From Paracoccaceae bacterium (GTDB lineage: Bacteria > Pseudomonadota > Alphaproteobacteria > Rhodobacterales > Rhodobacteraceae), in contig JAQWSE010000011.1 in assembly GCA_029243395.1 (NCBI GenBank), positions 62,001 to 126,000 of the forward strand: DNA of 64,000 nt. The letters run 5' to 3'. The notes under the pieces are model-generated. The model worked only from the letters and a program-made list of their open reading frames with translations, was not told the origin of the DNA and made no database searches. The position numbers and the translations under genes were made by a program. This document shows, piece by piece, positions 42,871-52,026 of the stretch (the stretch's first letter is position 1; each line of letters starts with the position of its first letter).

Positions 42871-44028
42871 TTATTGTTTTACTAGTTTCTTCTTTGGATC
42901 GTAGAACGGAAGTTCTACTTGAACGCAAGCATACGATGAGCCATTAATTTCTACATTTACGGATTTTCCTAACTGAGCAAATTCTATGTAAATTATGCCT
43001 AGGGCTATGTTCTTCTTTAATCTTGGGGAAAATACAGCAGATGTTATTTTACCAATCTTTTTATTATTCTTAGTGATGGGCCAAAATTCATTGTTGGGAG
43101 CAGGCAATGGGTCACAATTAATTACTAAACCGACTTGCTTTTTCTTGATTCCAGATTTCTTAATTTTCTTGAGAGAAGTCTTACCTATAAAATCATCTGC
43201 TATGTCCAAGTCTATTAACCTATCAAGACCAAGCTCAAAGGGGTTGTTTCTAGAGTCTGCGTCAGCATGATAGGATAGCATGGCTCCCTCAATTCTTCGG
43301 ATTGTAGATGTGTGACCAGGTTTTAAACCAATAGGTCGTCCAATTTCCATTATTTTGTTCCATAACAGTTTGCCTTTAGAACCATCACGCAGGAATATTT
43401 CATATCCCAGTTCACTTGACCAGCCAGTTCTTGAAACAACCAAGGGTATTCCTAAGAATTCTAGTTCCATCAATTTATAATAGCCTAAGCTAGCCGCTTT
43501 CTCGCCAAACACATGACCGACTATTTCTCTCGATTTTGGTCCTTGGAGTTGTAATGGAGAAACATCGGGTTCACAAATTTCAACTTTCATTTCTGAATGC
43601 ACGGCAACACCCTTTGCCCAAAGAAGTATGTCGCTATCGGCAAGTGATAACCAGAAATGATTTTCCCCCAGCCGCAATAGTACTGGATCATTCAGTATTC
43701 CTCCAGCTTCATCAGTAATAAGCACGTATTTACACTGTCCAATCAAACATTTTGAAATATCTCGGGGCGTTAAAAATTGGACAAATTTCTTAGCATCTGG
43801 TCCTTTTATTTCGACTTGTCTCTCAACAGAGACATCACATAGAATAGCTGCATTGATTAGATTCCAGAAGTTTTGCTCGGGATCACCAAAGTCTCTAGGA
43901 ATATACATATGGTTATAGACGGAAAAATCCCTAGCTCCAGACTCTATAGTAGCCTGGAAAAAAGGAGAACGTCTGATTTGAGTTCCAAATCTATGCTGTT
44001 TTAATTTGTTTTCAGACTTGTTTTTCAT
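42871..44028 (-). CDS. GcvT-family methyltransferase related to DMSP demethylase DmdA
   Basis: 385 residues. GCV_T and GCV_T_C domains. The opening RRSPFFQATIESGARDFSVY, then ERQVEIKGPDAKKFVQFLTP, QCKYVLITDEAGG and LADSDILLWAKGVA closely follow DmdA, which demethylates DMSP to tetrahydrofolate. However GWSSELGYEIFLRDGSKG differs from the WSKQGG(Y/F)E of true DmdA, placing it more likely in the DmdA-like O- or N-demethylase paralogue group. Tetrahydrofolate-binding IRRIEGAMLSYHADADSRNNPFE is intact. Single gene, ATG start. Substrate therefore open: DMSP, a methoxy compound or a methylamine. Confidence 0.85.
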   Translation of the reverse strand: MKNKSENKLKQHRFGTQIRRSPFFQATIESGARDFSVYNHMYIPRDFGDPEQNFWNLINAAILCDVSVERQVEIKGPDAKKFVQFLTPRDISKCLIGQCKYVLITDEAGGILNDPVLLRLGENHFWLSLADSDILLWAKGVAVHSEMKVEICEPDVSPLQLQGPKSREIVGHVFGEKAASLGYYKLMELEFLGIPLVVSRTGWSSELGYEIFLRDGSKGKLLWNKIMEIGRPIGLKPGHTSTIRRIEGAMLSYHADADSRNNPFELGLDRLIDLDIADDFIGKTSLKKIKKSGIKKKQVGLVINCDPLPAPNNEFWPITKNNKKIGKITSAVFSPRLKKNIALGIIYIEFAQLGKSVNVEINGSSYACVQVELPFYDPKKKLVKQ

Positions 44029-44210
44029 AAGAAGGTTATCTAAGGAAAATTACAGGCAAAGGAAAGGGAGAGATTCATTTTTTTAATAAATCATGCTAAC
44101 ACTTATATGAAATTTAATGAGAACATTTGCACATTTTAATTGGAGAACCGTAGATATTTTACCATTCCTTTGGAATTGTTGTGGTAGCAGGAAAAATACC
44201 CAATTAAAGT

Positions 44211-44957
44211 TCAGTGAACGGCTAATTTTTCTTTTAGTTTATCTTCAGTTTTCTTGTTTGAAAAATATTTTCGCATTGGTACGATATTCTTGAGTCTAAC
44301 AAAAAATGAGGGTTTTTGCACTTTGAACTCTTCTAGAGATGGATAATGTACTTGAACTTGCATTTTGCCAAAATCATCTAGTTTTTCAGTTCGAATTTCT
44401 ATATTTTTTAGCTCATCAATATCACTCACTTTTGCAGCCTCTTGGGTGAATAGAATGTATTCCTTACGTAGGATACTATTTTTCATAAGACGATGCAGAA
44501 TTATAACATTCTCCCCTGCAATTTCTTCAAATCTGCTTACTTTCTTAATGAGAAAATCCCCATAGTGAACAAAGCATTTCAATTTCAAGTTAACAATTTC
44601 ATTACAGGGAATGCATGGGCAAGCTTGAATAAATAGCAACTCATTTATTCTTTTATTAAAAATCTCAATACTATTTGCTAATTTACGGATAAGGTTTTTG
44701 GAGAAATCAGTTGCGTCAGATGGAGTGGCATAAAATAATGCAGCATCTCCTTCTAGTTTATTGATTGTAAGAGTTCCTTCGAGTTCATTGATTACCGTTT
44801 CCAATAAATCACTAATGATGTGTTCACCGTGCCCGTCATTAATTTTTTCAATAACTTTTCGAAAGAGACTGGGCTTTTTTGTATCACTATGAGCCCTTAT
44901 AAAGGTAGTATAACCACTGATGTCAACAACAACCATAAAGCCTTTATTCAACGACAT
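44211..44957 (-). CDS. DUF2652 protein with nucleotide-cyclase-like fold
   Basis: 248 residues. VVVDISGYTTFIRAHS with Asp12 and KLEGDAALFYA with Asp71 match the metal-binding aspartates of class III cyclases, the reason DUF2652 is placed near that fold, but the adenine- and transition-state residues are not visible. A CIPCNEIVNLKLKCFVHYGDF segment with nearby cysteines follows. Cytoplasmic, no membrane segment. Last gene of the envelope-transport set, 223 bp behind the barrel gene, so co-transcription is uncertain. Enzymatic role unproven in this family. Confidence 0.8.
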   Translation of the reverse strand: MSLNKGFMVVVDISGYTTFIRAHSDTKKPSLFRKVIEKINDGHGEHIISDLLETVINELEGTLTINKLEGDAALFYATPSDATDFSKNLIRKLANSIEIFNKRINELLFIQACPCIPCNEIVNLKLKCFVHYGDFLIKKVSRFEEIAGENVIILHRLMKNSILRKEYILFTQEAAKVSDIDELKNIEIRTEKLDDFGKMQVQVHYPSLEEFKVQKPSFFVRLKNIVPMRKYFSNKKTEDKLKEKLAVH

Positions 44958-45115
44958 TTTCTACCCTAATCATAAATTTCATTAGTCGCAGGACATATTG
45001 TGAAAAAATGTTCAAAAAGGAAAGTGTTATTTATGAACAATAAATTTTTAGTTAAAACTTACAATTCGATACAAAAAGAATACTCTTTTAGAGGTCCTTA
45101 GTTAACAAGAATTTT

Positions 45116-45134
45116 CCAGTCAGGCTATGACTGG
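45116..45134 (-). terminator. Hairpin downstream of the outer-membrane barrel gene
   Basis: CCAGTCA (45116-45122) and TGACTGG (45128-45134) form a 7-bp stem with a 5-base loop, 46 bp beyond the barrel gene's stop. No U-run follows, so it may be only a 3'-end stabiliser. Confidence 0.35.
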
Positions 45135-45180
45135 CAAGTTCATCATTATGTCTGTATTATTAAAGCTCCAGACCGTATTA

Positions 45181-46482
45181 TTAAAAATATCTTGTTACTC
45201 CAAAATTAATCCAATTTGAATTACCAAGAAAATAGTTTGAATCATTAGCCTGGGTATTCAAAAAAAGAAAATTTGCCTTGAGTTTTGTGCTATCTGAAAC
45301 AGAATAGGTAGACTCGCCAGAAAGATAAATAGAATTGCCATTTCCATTACCCCCCAAAGAAAGTGTGCCATTGAATTTTTCATCAGTAGTATTTTTTGAA
45401 TATGCTAAATTATAATGCAAGCTTTGGTTTTTATCCCTTACTAAAGCTAATGAATTAGGAATATAGTAAGGTTCCAGGCTATCTTCCCAAATTGAACTTT
45501 CTAGTTTAAAAAACCATTTGTCATAGGGGTTAGGAGCATATTCAAGACTTGCTGCACCATCAATTCTACTACATGCTTTTAATTCGTTCAGAGTTGATCT
45601 ATTCAGATCAATTTTTTGAGCTAAGTCAAAGTTTAGTAGAAAATTTCTTAGATCTTTTTGAATACTAAAGCCCGCCAATTTGTAGCGATTTGAATGACTT
45701 AGCCCTGTGGCTATGTTTATTACCCCTGTTCGTGGGTATATAGAGGCTAAATAGAAACTAATTTGACCTTTATCTAAATCATAGGATGACTTTAATCCAA
45801 ATTCAAAACCTGAGCTTTTTGAAGCAGCAGTCCCAGCGTGAATAGTATCAGTGCTAAAGTTAGTAAAAAATTCTGATGTGCTTTTTCCTTTGAAGAAAGT
45901 GACTTCCGTCAACCATCTAGAGGAAAGTTCCATTCCAGGAAGTTTTTTGCTTAGAATTGTTTCTGTTGGATTGATAATGTCCAAAGCTAATGCACCATCA
46001 ACATCACCCCAAGATTTGCGGAATTTCCCTACTTTCCAATGGATATTACTAAACGAATTTTGAATAGTAAAAAGCATGAGCTCATTGTTAAGTTTTTTAT
46101 TTTCATCCCAAATTCCTATATTTCCTGAAATATCTATGAATCCAACTGCAGGAATATCAGTTGATGTCGAAAGGTTTAATGTGAGCGTATTTTCTGAAGA
46201 TCTAATACCTGCTAAATTACTATTAAAATTTCCAAGTGTTAATGAGCTCTCTACTAAATCCCAAATGGAAATTTTCTTATCGATTGAGCCCAAAGTTCCA
46301 TTTTGTGGGTTCTTTTCATTTTGTTGTTCTTCAGGTAATTCGAGGCTTCCTTCTAACTCTAATTCAAGGCTGTCTTCGAGTTCCAATTTAAAATAATCCT
46401 CAGTTATATCTTCTGAAAAAACTTTGACAGTGAATACTAAGGTAAATGTAACGAAGGCTAAACCTGATAGTAACGCTTTCAT
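45181..46482 (-). CDS. Outer-membrane beta-barrel protein of the MMPL/LolA-like cluster
   Basis: 433 residues from ATG 46482. Signal peptide MKALLSGLAFVTFTLVFTVKVFS, an acidic Glu/Leu-repeat linker (SLELELEGSLELPEEQQ), then a strand-rich body (LTLNLSTSTDIPAVGFIDIS, WKVGKFRKSWGDVDGALA) that ends in -RYF, the barrel-terminal aromatic. WKVGKFRKSWGDV is typical of DUF1302-like and porin-like barrels. Starts 4 bp after the LolA-like gene. Presumably the outer-membrane end of an export route whose inner-membrane pump is the MMPL transporter. Cargo unknown. Confidence 0.78.
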   Translation of the reverse strand: MKALLSGLAFVTFTLVFTVKVFSEDITEDYFKLELEDSLELELEGSLELPEEQQNEKNPQNGTLGSIDKKISIWDLVESSLTLGNFNSNLAGIRSSENTLTLNLSTSTDIPAVGFIDISGNIGIWDENKKLNNELMLFTIQNSFSNIHWKVGKFRKSWGDVDGALALDIINPTETILSKKLPGMELSSRWLTEVTFFKGKSTSEFFTNFSTDTIHAGTAASKSSGFEFGLKSSYDLDKGQISFYLASIYPRTGVINIATGLSHSNRYKLAGFSIQKDLRNFLLNFDLAQKIDLNRSTLNELKACSRIDGAASLEYAPNPYDKWFFKLESSIWEDSLEPYYIPNSLALVRDKNQSLHYNLAYSKNTTDEKFNGTLSLGGNGNGNSIYLSGESTYSVSDSTKLKANFLFLNTQANDSNYFLGNSNWINFGVTRYF

Positions 46483-46486
46483 TATT

Positions 46487-47374
46487 TTACTTCTTCTGAG
46501 ATCGAATGACATTCAAACGTGTTTCACGGAAAGCTTTATCCGTTAACGATCTTTTTGAGAAAATGTCAGGGGTAATTTTCATTCCAAAATTAATTGATAC
46601 CAAGAGCATGTTTGAAAGTCTTTTAGTATTAAGGTTCAGAATTGTTGTGGATCTAGCCAGCCACACATTATTCTTTTTTTCTATCTTTCCTACGATTAAT
46701 CGGCGTATCTCAGTTCCTTTTTTGTCATACATTTTTGCCTTAATAACCAAGTTTTTATCTAAATCAACCCACAGTACACTTTTTGAATACCTACTTTTGA
46801 AGGCTTTATGAGGCTTTGGTATTTGTTCAATAATAGCAACATGGCTTTTTTTAAATTCTCCTTCCTTAAGTAATTTAAAGCTATAGTCATTCAGTTTCCC
46901 TGTTTCTTGGTCCTGATTAGTGAATTCTGACCCAAAAATGGATACGGGCTCTGAATCTGCATCGGAGTTTGATGACACAATTCTCTTAACCTTACCTAAA
47001 GCTGACAAGTACAACCAAGTTTCATTATCTTTTCCCATTTTGTCATAGGTGTATACTAGCATTCCAACGCCTTTCTCGGCAGGTGGTTCGCGAATGAAAG
47101 CTATACTTTTAGTATCTTTCCGGTCCAGTCCAGTATTGATTGCTACACTCTCAATTACTTTTACTGTAGGTGATTGGGTGCATCTTATTTTCTTATTTTT
47201 AATCCCATATTTGCATGTTGACATTTTCAGTAGGGAAAAGACGGACTCATTACGTTCTCTTGAGTTAGCATCTACTCTTTCCATAATATCACGCCCAGTT
47301 TTGGCATAACAAGTCCCGGTAATAACGGCACTTAAGGTAATAGAAAATATTAAGAATTTGAGTTTTATTTGCAT
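46487..47374 (-). CDS. Outer-membrane lipoprotein-sorting (LolA-like) protein
   Basis: 295 residues. Signal peptide MQIKLKFLIFSITLSAVITGTCYA; the mature part has the LolA-like (PF17131) pattern: AFIREPPAEKGVGMLVYTYD, NETWLYLSALGKVKRIVSS, SVLWVDLDKNLVIKAKMYDKKG. Such proteins form a half-barrel that carries a lipid or lipoprotein through the periplasm and accompany MMPL/RND pumps. The ATG overlaps the stop of the upstream pump gene (TAATG), so the pair is translationally coupled, and the barrel gene follows by 4 bp. Confidence 0.87.
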   Translation of the reverse strand: MQIKLKFLIFSITLSAVITGTCYAKTGRDIMERVDANSRERNESVFSLLKMSTCKYGIKNKKIRCTQSPTVKVIESVAINTGLDRKDTKSIAFIREPPAEKGVGMLVYTYDKMGKDNETWLYLSALGKVKRIVSSNSDADSEPVSIFGSEFTNQDQETGKLNDYSFKLLKEGEFKKSHVAIIEQIPKPHKAFKSRYSKSVLWVDLDKNLVIKAKMYDKKGTEIRRLIVGKIEKKNNVWLARSTTILNLNTKRLSNMLLVSINFGMKITPDIFSKRSLTDKAFRETRLNVIRSQKK

Positions 47375-50015
47375 TAGTTTTCCATCTTACTATTACTACT
47401 TAGAGTAACACCAAACTTTGGTTTGAAAACATGAACAAGGGCAGGTAAAAATAGTAGATCACAAATTAATGCCACAAAAATGGCAAATGAACCAAATATT
47501 CCTACTCTGGCAATTCCTAGATAGTCGGAAAATCCAAGTAGTAGAAAAGATAATCCCAATATTAAAGTGGTAAATGTTACAGCTCGACCAACTTCGTCAA
47601 TAGTATGCTTTAATGCCTCATCTACTTTGTGGCCTCTTGATAAATTCATCCTATAATGGGTCACGAAGTGTATTGTATCATCGACAGCTATTCCAATTAT
47701 AAGTGGTGCGATCATGAGAGTATCTACGTCTAAAGGAATCCCAAGCAAACCCATTAAACCAAAAGCTGAGACTGATGGAAGAATATTTGGTATTATACTC
47801 AGAATTCCCCCGCTAACTGAACCTAATGTAACAAGCAATATTGCTGAAATAACTATAACAGCTAAAGATAAAGACCTATACTGGCTTTTAGCCAATACAT
47901 CCCCCATTTGTAGCATTAGAGCATACGTCCCAGTCACACCGTAATCCATCTTAGGGTACTTCGGTCTCAGCGGTTCTAATGTTCTTTTTATATCAATCTC
48001 TAAGTCCGAAAAAAGCTGATTGTATTCACTGCTGCTAGCATTTCTTAATTGGATGGTGACATGGCTTTGAGAGAAATCATCGGACACGATTCTCCTTCTT
48101 TTTTCGGGATTTGAATTATTGAACAGTGAAAGTAATTGAACAACGGCAATCGAATTTTCTGGGAGTGAGTAACCATTTTCACTGCCACCCAATGTTTTAT
48201 TTACTTGGATCACTATGTCACTTAGTGAATAAGTTCTGACCACATGAGATTCATACTTTGTTTCCATTAGATTTTGGAATCTTGATATTGTTTCAAGTAC
48301 ATTAACATCGGTGAAACCATTGGTGGATTTCAGATCAATCATGATTTCCATAGACCCTGTACCAGCCATTTTATTATCAACAATATTATAAGTTTTGTAT
48401 CTTCCTTAAATAACTCCAAAAGATTTGTATCGATTGTTAGTCTTGATATCCCAATCCCACACATAGCAAGTAGGAACAAAAAACAAACAATGATGGGAAA
48501 TCTAAATTTGAATGATAACTTTGGTACACTTGACAAAATTTTCGGTAGCCACGCAGCAGTTAAAAGCCATAAAATGCCTGCACGCTGCAGAATACTCCGT
48601 ACAAAATTTATCAGCCGTGAGATGAAAAATATTCGAAAGAATCCGTTAATATTTTTTGATTTTGAATTCTTATAAGGGTGCCAAAAGTCGAGTAAAATTG
48701 GAAAAATGAAGAGGGTGAAAAGAAAAGCTAATAGCACTCCTACCGCAGATGATACTCCAAACGCAACAAAATGACCTAGGCCGCTCAATGCAATTACTAT
48801 CATTGCAGCCATCGTAGTGACGCTTGTCAACAAAATAGGCACCCCAGTTTTCTGATAAGCCATCTTGATTGCCTGATCATGCTTGATATCTCTTTGTCTA
48901 AACAAGGTGTATTCGCTTAAGACATGAACACAATCAGCTATTCCAATTCCAAGAATTAGCATTATGGTTAGTGCAACAAGCTGAGTAGATGGTATTTCAA
49001 GCCATGCCATGCCACCAAAAACCCAGATGGTACAACTTGCTATACACGTAACAGTCCAAAACACCGCAGAGCCTGATTTAAACAAGCTGAAAAGCAGAAG
49101 AACAATCAATAATAACCCCACTATAACCAGGGTTCCTGCTTGCTCAAGGATTTCATATGCCATATCTGACATTGGTGCTGATCCGATAGGATAAAATTCA
49201 AATTCTGAAGAATACTTGTGAAACACGCTATTCAAAGGAAGCATGAGGTTTGAGTACTCACTTGGCTCAGTAGGTTTGTATATTATTTCTTCTACTTTAG
49301 CTGTTTCATCAACGTCTATTTCAAAATTATCCAGTGCTTCATCCAGCTTATCCATCACTGCTTCGGTTTCAGTATTGTTTTCTTCATTTACGCGAACAGT
49401 ACCGAAATTCGTTCTTAGTACAATTCCTCCAAAATCACCTTCTTTAGAAAACATTAGGAGTCTTAATTTTTTTTGATCTTTCGCAATTTTAGAGATCTTT
49501 CTGGCTAATCGATCACTTATATGGATATTCCGTGGAATGATGTAACGACTTATAAGGTTTTCACCATCATCAGTCTCATAGCGCTCATTAGCTAAAGACT
49601 GCACATCTATGATGCGATTTAACCCTCCCATGTCATTTTCTGCTAATCCCAATTCATTTGAATCAAGTAGGTTCCAATTCTCAAGATCCTCAGTTAGAGC
49701 CACCAGTGTCGTAAGAGAAGAAGGTGAGAAAATGTCACCATCTTTTGCCTTGTAAACGATAAAAACGCCATCATCACTTCCAAATTGATCTTTAAATTTC
49801 TTAAGGGATTTTATTGACGGATCATCCTTTGGAAGCCAGGTTTCAAGACTAGAGTCTAACTGAAACTTTGGAATACCAACCGCAAAAAAGATGGTGCCAA
49901 GAAGAAAAAGGCCTATCCCAAAATACCTATAGGGCCTTATTCTTGATGGTAAATTTCCGAAATATTCGGATAAAAACAAGCTTAATGAGGTAAAAAAATT
50001 CGATGAACTCTGCAT
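47374..50015 (-). pseudogene. MMPL/RND-family transporter, frameshifted at 48393-48396
   Basis: A single gene of about 880 codons split in two readings. The first (50015 to 48339) holds the N-terminal half: one helix, a large periplasmic loop, and five helices around LMILGIGIADCVHVLSEYTL. The second (48369 to 47374) holds the other half with PLIIGIAVDDTIHFVTHYRM. Adding one base to the AAAA run (TTTT at 48393-48396 on the plus strand) joins ELFKEDTK to TYNIVDNKMAGTGSMEIMID, the expected end of the first half and start of the second. Either a lost pump or an assembly slip; the tight coupling to LolA-like and barrel genes argues for a working gene. Confidence 0.85.
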
Positions 50016-50301
50016 AATTCCTCTAAAGGAAACCTTAGTCAATAAATAAGGTTTGATCAATAAATAGTTAGTTTTTGATTTAGGTAAGAGTGTTACAAAA
50101 AGTAACGTATTAGCATAAGAGGACTTTGAAAGTAATTGTTGGGCTTTTGCAAAGAAGCACAAGTTTTTTTCTTTTGGGGTAAATTCCATTAGAAAATTTT
50201 ATAAGTCTTACTCTTTTCAATATGCAGTTTTTGTTTCATCATTAGTCGATTACTGTCTCTAGTTTTGAATAGCCAAGAATCAAATTACTTCGGAAATAAT
50301 T

Positions 50302-51171
50302 ATGATTTTGAAAACTCAACCTCTTCATCCTACATTCGGTGTAATTGTTGATAATATTAATTTGGATTACGTAACCAAGGAAAAACTCTATCCAGAAATC
50401 CGTAATTTATTTGAAAGGCATTCAGCAGTTCTTTTTACTAATCAGACTTTCTCTGAAGAGACACATATACGATTTGCCAATTTTTTTGGTTCGCTAGAAA
50501 ATCGAGAAGAAATGGCTACAAATTCAAAGGTCAAATTTGAATTGCCAAAAGTGTCTAATCAGACTGATGAAGGCTCAGTGTATGGTGAATTTGATATGGA
50601 AACCCTTGATCTAAAAGGAAATATGCTTTGGCATACGGATAGTACATTTCTCCCGGTTCCTGCATTAGCTAACATTATTGCTGCTAAAGTTATTCCTTCC
50701 TCAGGTGGTCAAACAGAACTAGTTTCTACTAGGGCATGTCTTAAGAGTTTACCAAAAAACCTATACAAAAAAATATATAATAAAAAACTTTGGCATAGTC
50801 TTTCGCATTCAAGGAAAAAAATTCATCCAGACCTAGCAAAGAAAGATCACATTGCCCGCTGGGTACCCCAAAAGTGGAACTCTATACTAAGGAACCCGAT
50901 TACGGGGGAGGATTCAATATATTTAGCTTCTCATGCATTTAAAATTGAGGGGGTCACAGAATTGGATTCTAAGAAAATAATAAGTGAAATTATTGAGTTT
51001 TGCACCCAGGAAAAATATGTATATTCGCATAGTTGGACGGTAGGAGATGTTCTAATCTGGGATGAACGTGCAATTTTACATCGTGGTAGGCCCTGGCCCT
51101 ATTCCGAACCTAGGACACTGGCAAGCGTATGTGTTTCTTTAAGTGACAAAGATATTTTGGCCCTCATGTGA
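50302..51171 (+). CDS. TauD/TfdA-family 2-oxoglutarate dioxygenase
   Basis: 289 residues. Metal triad His-x-Asp in MLWHTDSTFLPVP (about residues 114-116) and distal His in ERAILHRGRPWPYSEPR (about 263), with the arginine that holds 2-oxoglutarate in SEPR. HPTFGVIVDNINLDYV and RHSAVLFTNQTFSEETHIRFA are the usual N-terminal landmarks. Members release sulfite from taurine, or break down phenoxyacids, hypotaurine-like and other anionic compounds. No transporter adjacent to suggest a substrate. ATG start, weak ribosome site. Confidence 0.9.
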   Translation: MILKTQPLHPTFGVIVDNINLDYVTKEKLYPEIRNLFERHSAVLFTNQTFSEETHIRFANFFGSLENREEMATNSKVKFELPKVSNQTDEGSVYGEFDMETLDLKGNMLWHTDSTFLPVPALANIIAAKVIPSSGGQTELVSTRACLKSLPKNLYKKIYNKKLWHSLSHSRKKIHPDLAKKDHIARWVPQKWNSILRNPITGEDSIYLASHAFKIEGVTELDSKKIISEIIEFCTQEKYVYSHSWTVGDVLIWDERAILHRGRPWPYSEPRTLASVCVSLSDKDILALM

Positions 51172-51340
51172 ACTAATTTACAGGTAGTCAGTACATTTCT
51201 TTCGCCAGTTATGGAAATTTTCTTATAAAGCATGTTCTGGCTATCAAGGTACACTGTGTGTATAGAGAGGGTATCAATTTGGATCAATTGCAAGAAACTG
51301 TGTCTTTGCCAGGCTTAAATGAAATGAAAGTTCTTATAGT

Positions 51341-51934
51341 TTGCTAATATTTGCTTTGGCAGTGTTTTTCCTGATAATTACGCCTGGACCAGGGGTCCTT
51401 TCAACTGCGGGTGTTGGGGCTACATATGGACTCAAACCCGGCATTAAATATATTGCTGGACTGTTTCTTGGTACAAATTTGGTGGCCTTAATAGTGGTGT
51501 CCGGGCTGGCTACGGTCATCTTTTCCTTTCCATATGTAAGAATTGTCCTTTTGTCTTTATCATCTTCCTACATAATTTATCTTGCAATAAGAATTGGCTT
51601 TCATGGTTCTGATATTCACTTTTTAAAATCTCATTTGGCTCCAGGCGTATTACAGGGAGTCATTCTGCAGTTAATTAATCCAAAGGCTTATGTTGTGAAC
51701 TTATCTTTTTATTCGGGGTTTGGATTTTATCCAACAAATTTCATTATTGAAGTTCTATTAAAGTTATTGATTAGCAACTTAATTTGGATTCCAATTCATT
51801 TTTTGTGGCTATATGCAGGGGTGTCATTTTATGAGTTGCCTATGAATAGAAGAAGTAAGTTTGTTGTGCGGATTATCATGTCTTTAAGTCTTATTATTGT
51901 TGTCTCTCTCTCAATCCTCTCTACGATCGGCTGA
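51341..51934 (+). CDS. LysE-family amino-acid exporter (RhtB type)
   Basis: 197 residues from TTG 51341. About six helices; TM1 carries LIITPGPGVLSTAGVGATYG and the following GIKYIAGLFLGTNLVALIVV is the RhtB/LysE signature; QLINPKAYVVNLSFYSGF is the middle motif. Exports amino acids or homoserine-type solutes across the inner membrane. The start is odd: the TTG is the first usable codon after an in-frame stop at 51320, and the gene lacks about five residues that usually precede TM1. An ATG at 51324 is out of frame. Could be a real short N-terminus or a small lesion. Confidence 0.8.
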   Translation: MLIFALAVFFLIITPGPGVLSTAGVGATYGLKPGIKYIAGLFLGTNLVALIVVSGLATVIFSFPYVRIVLLSLSSSYIIYLAIRIGFHGSDIHFLKSHLAPGVLQGVILQLINPKAYVVNLSFYSGFGFYPTNFIIEVLLKLLISNLIWIPIHFLWLYAGVSFYELPMNRRSKFVVRIIMSLSLIIVVSLSILSTIG

Positions 51935-52026
51935 TTAATAGCAGGGAATAAGAATGGTGAAACTTTAACAATACAGTGATTTGTCTCTGTAATTTTTCAT
52001 ATAAAATAGTTTTTTTTGCAGGTTTC

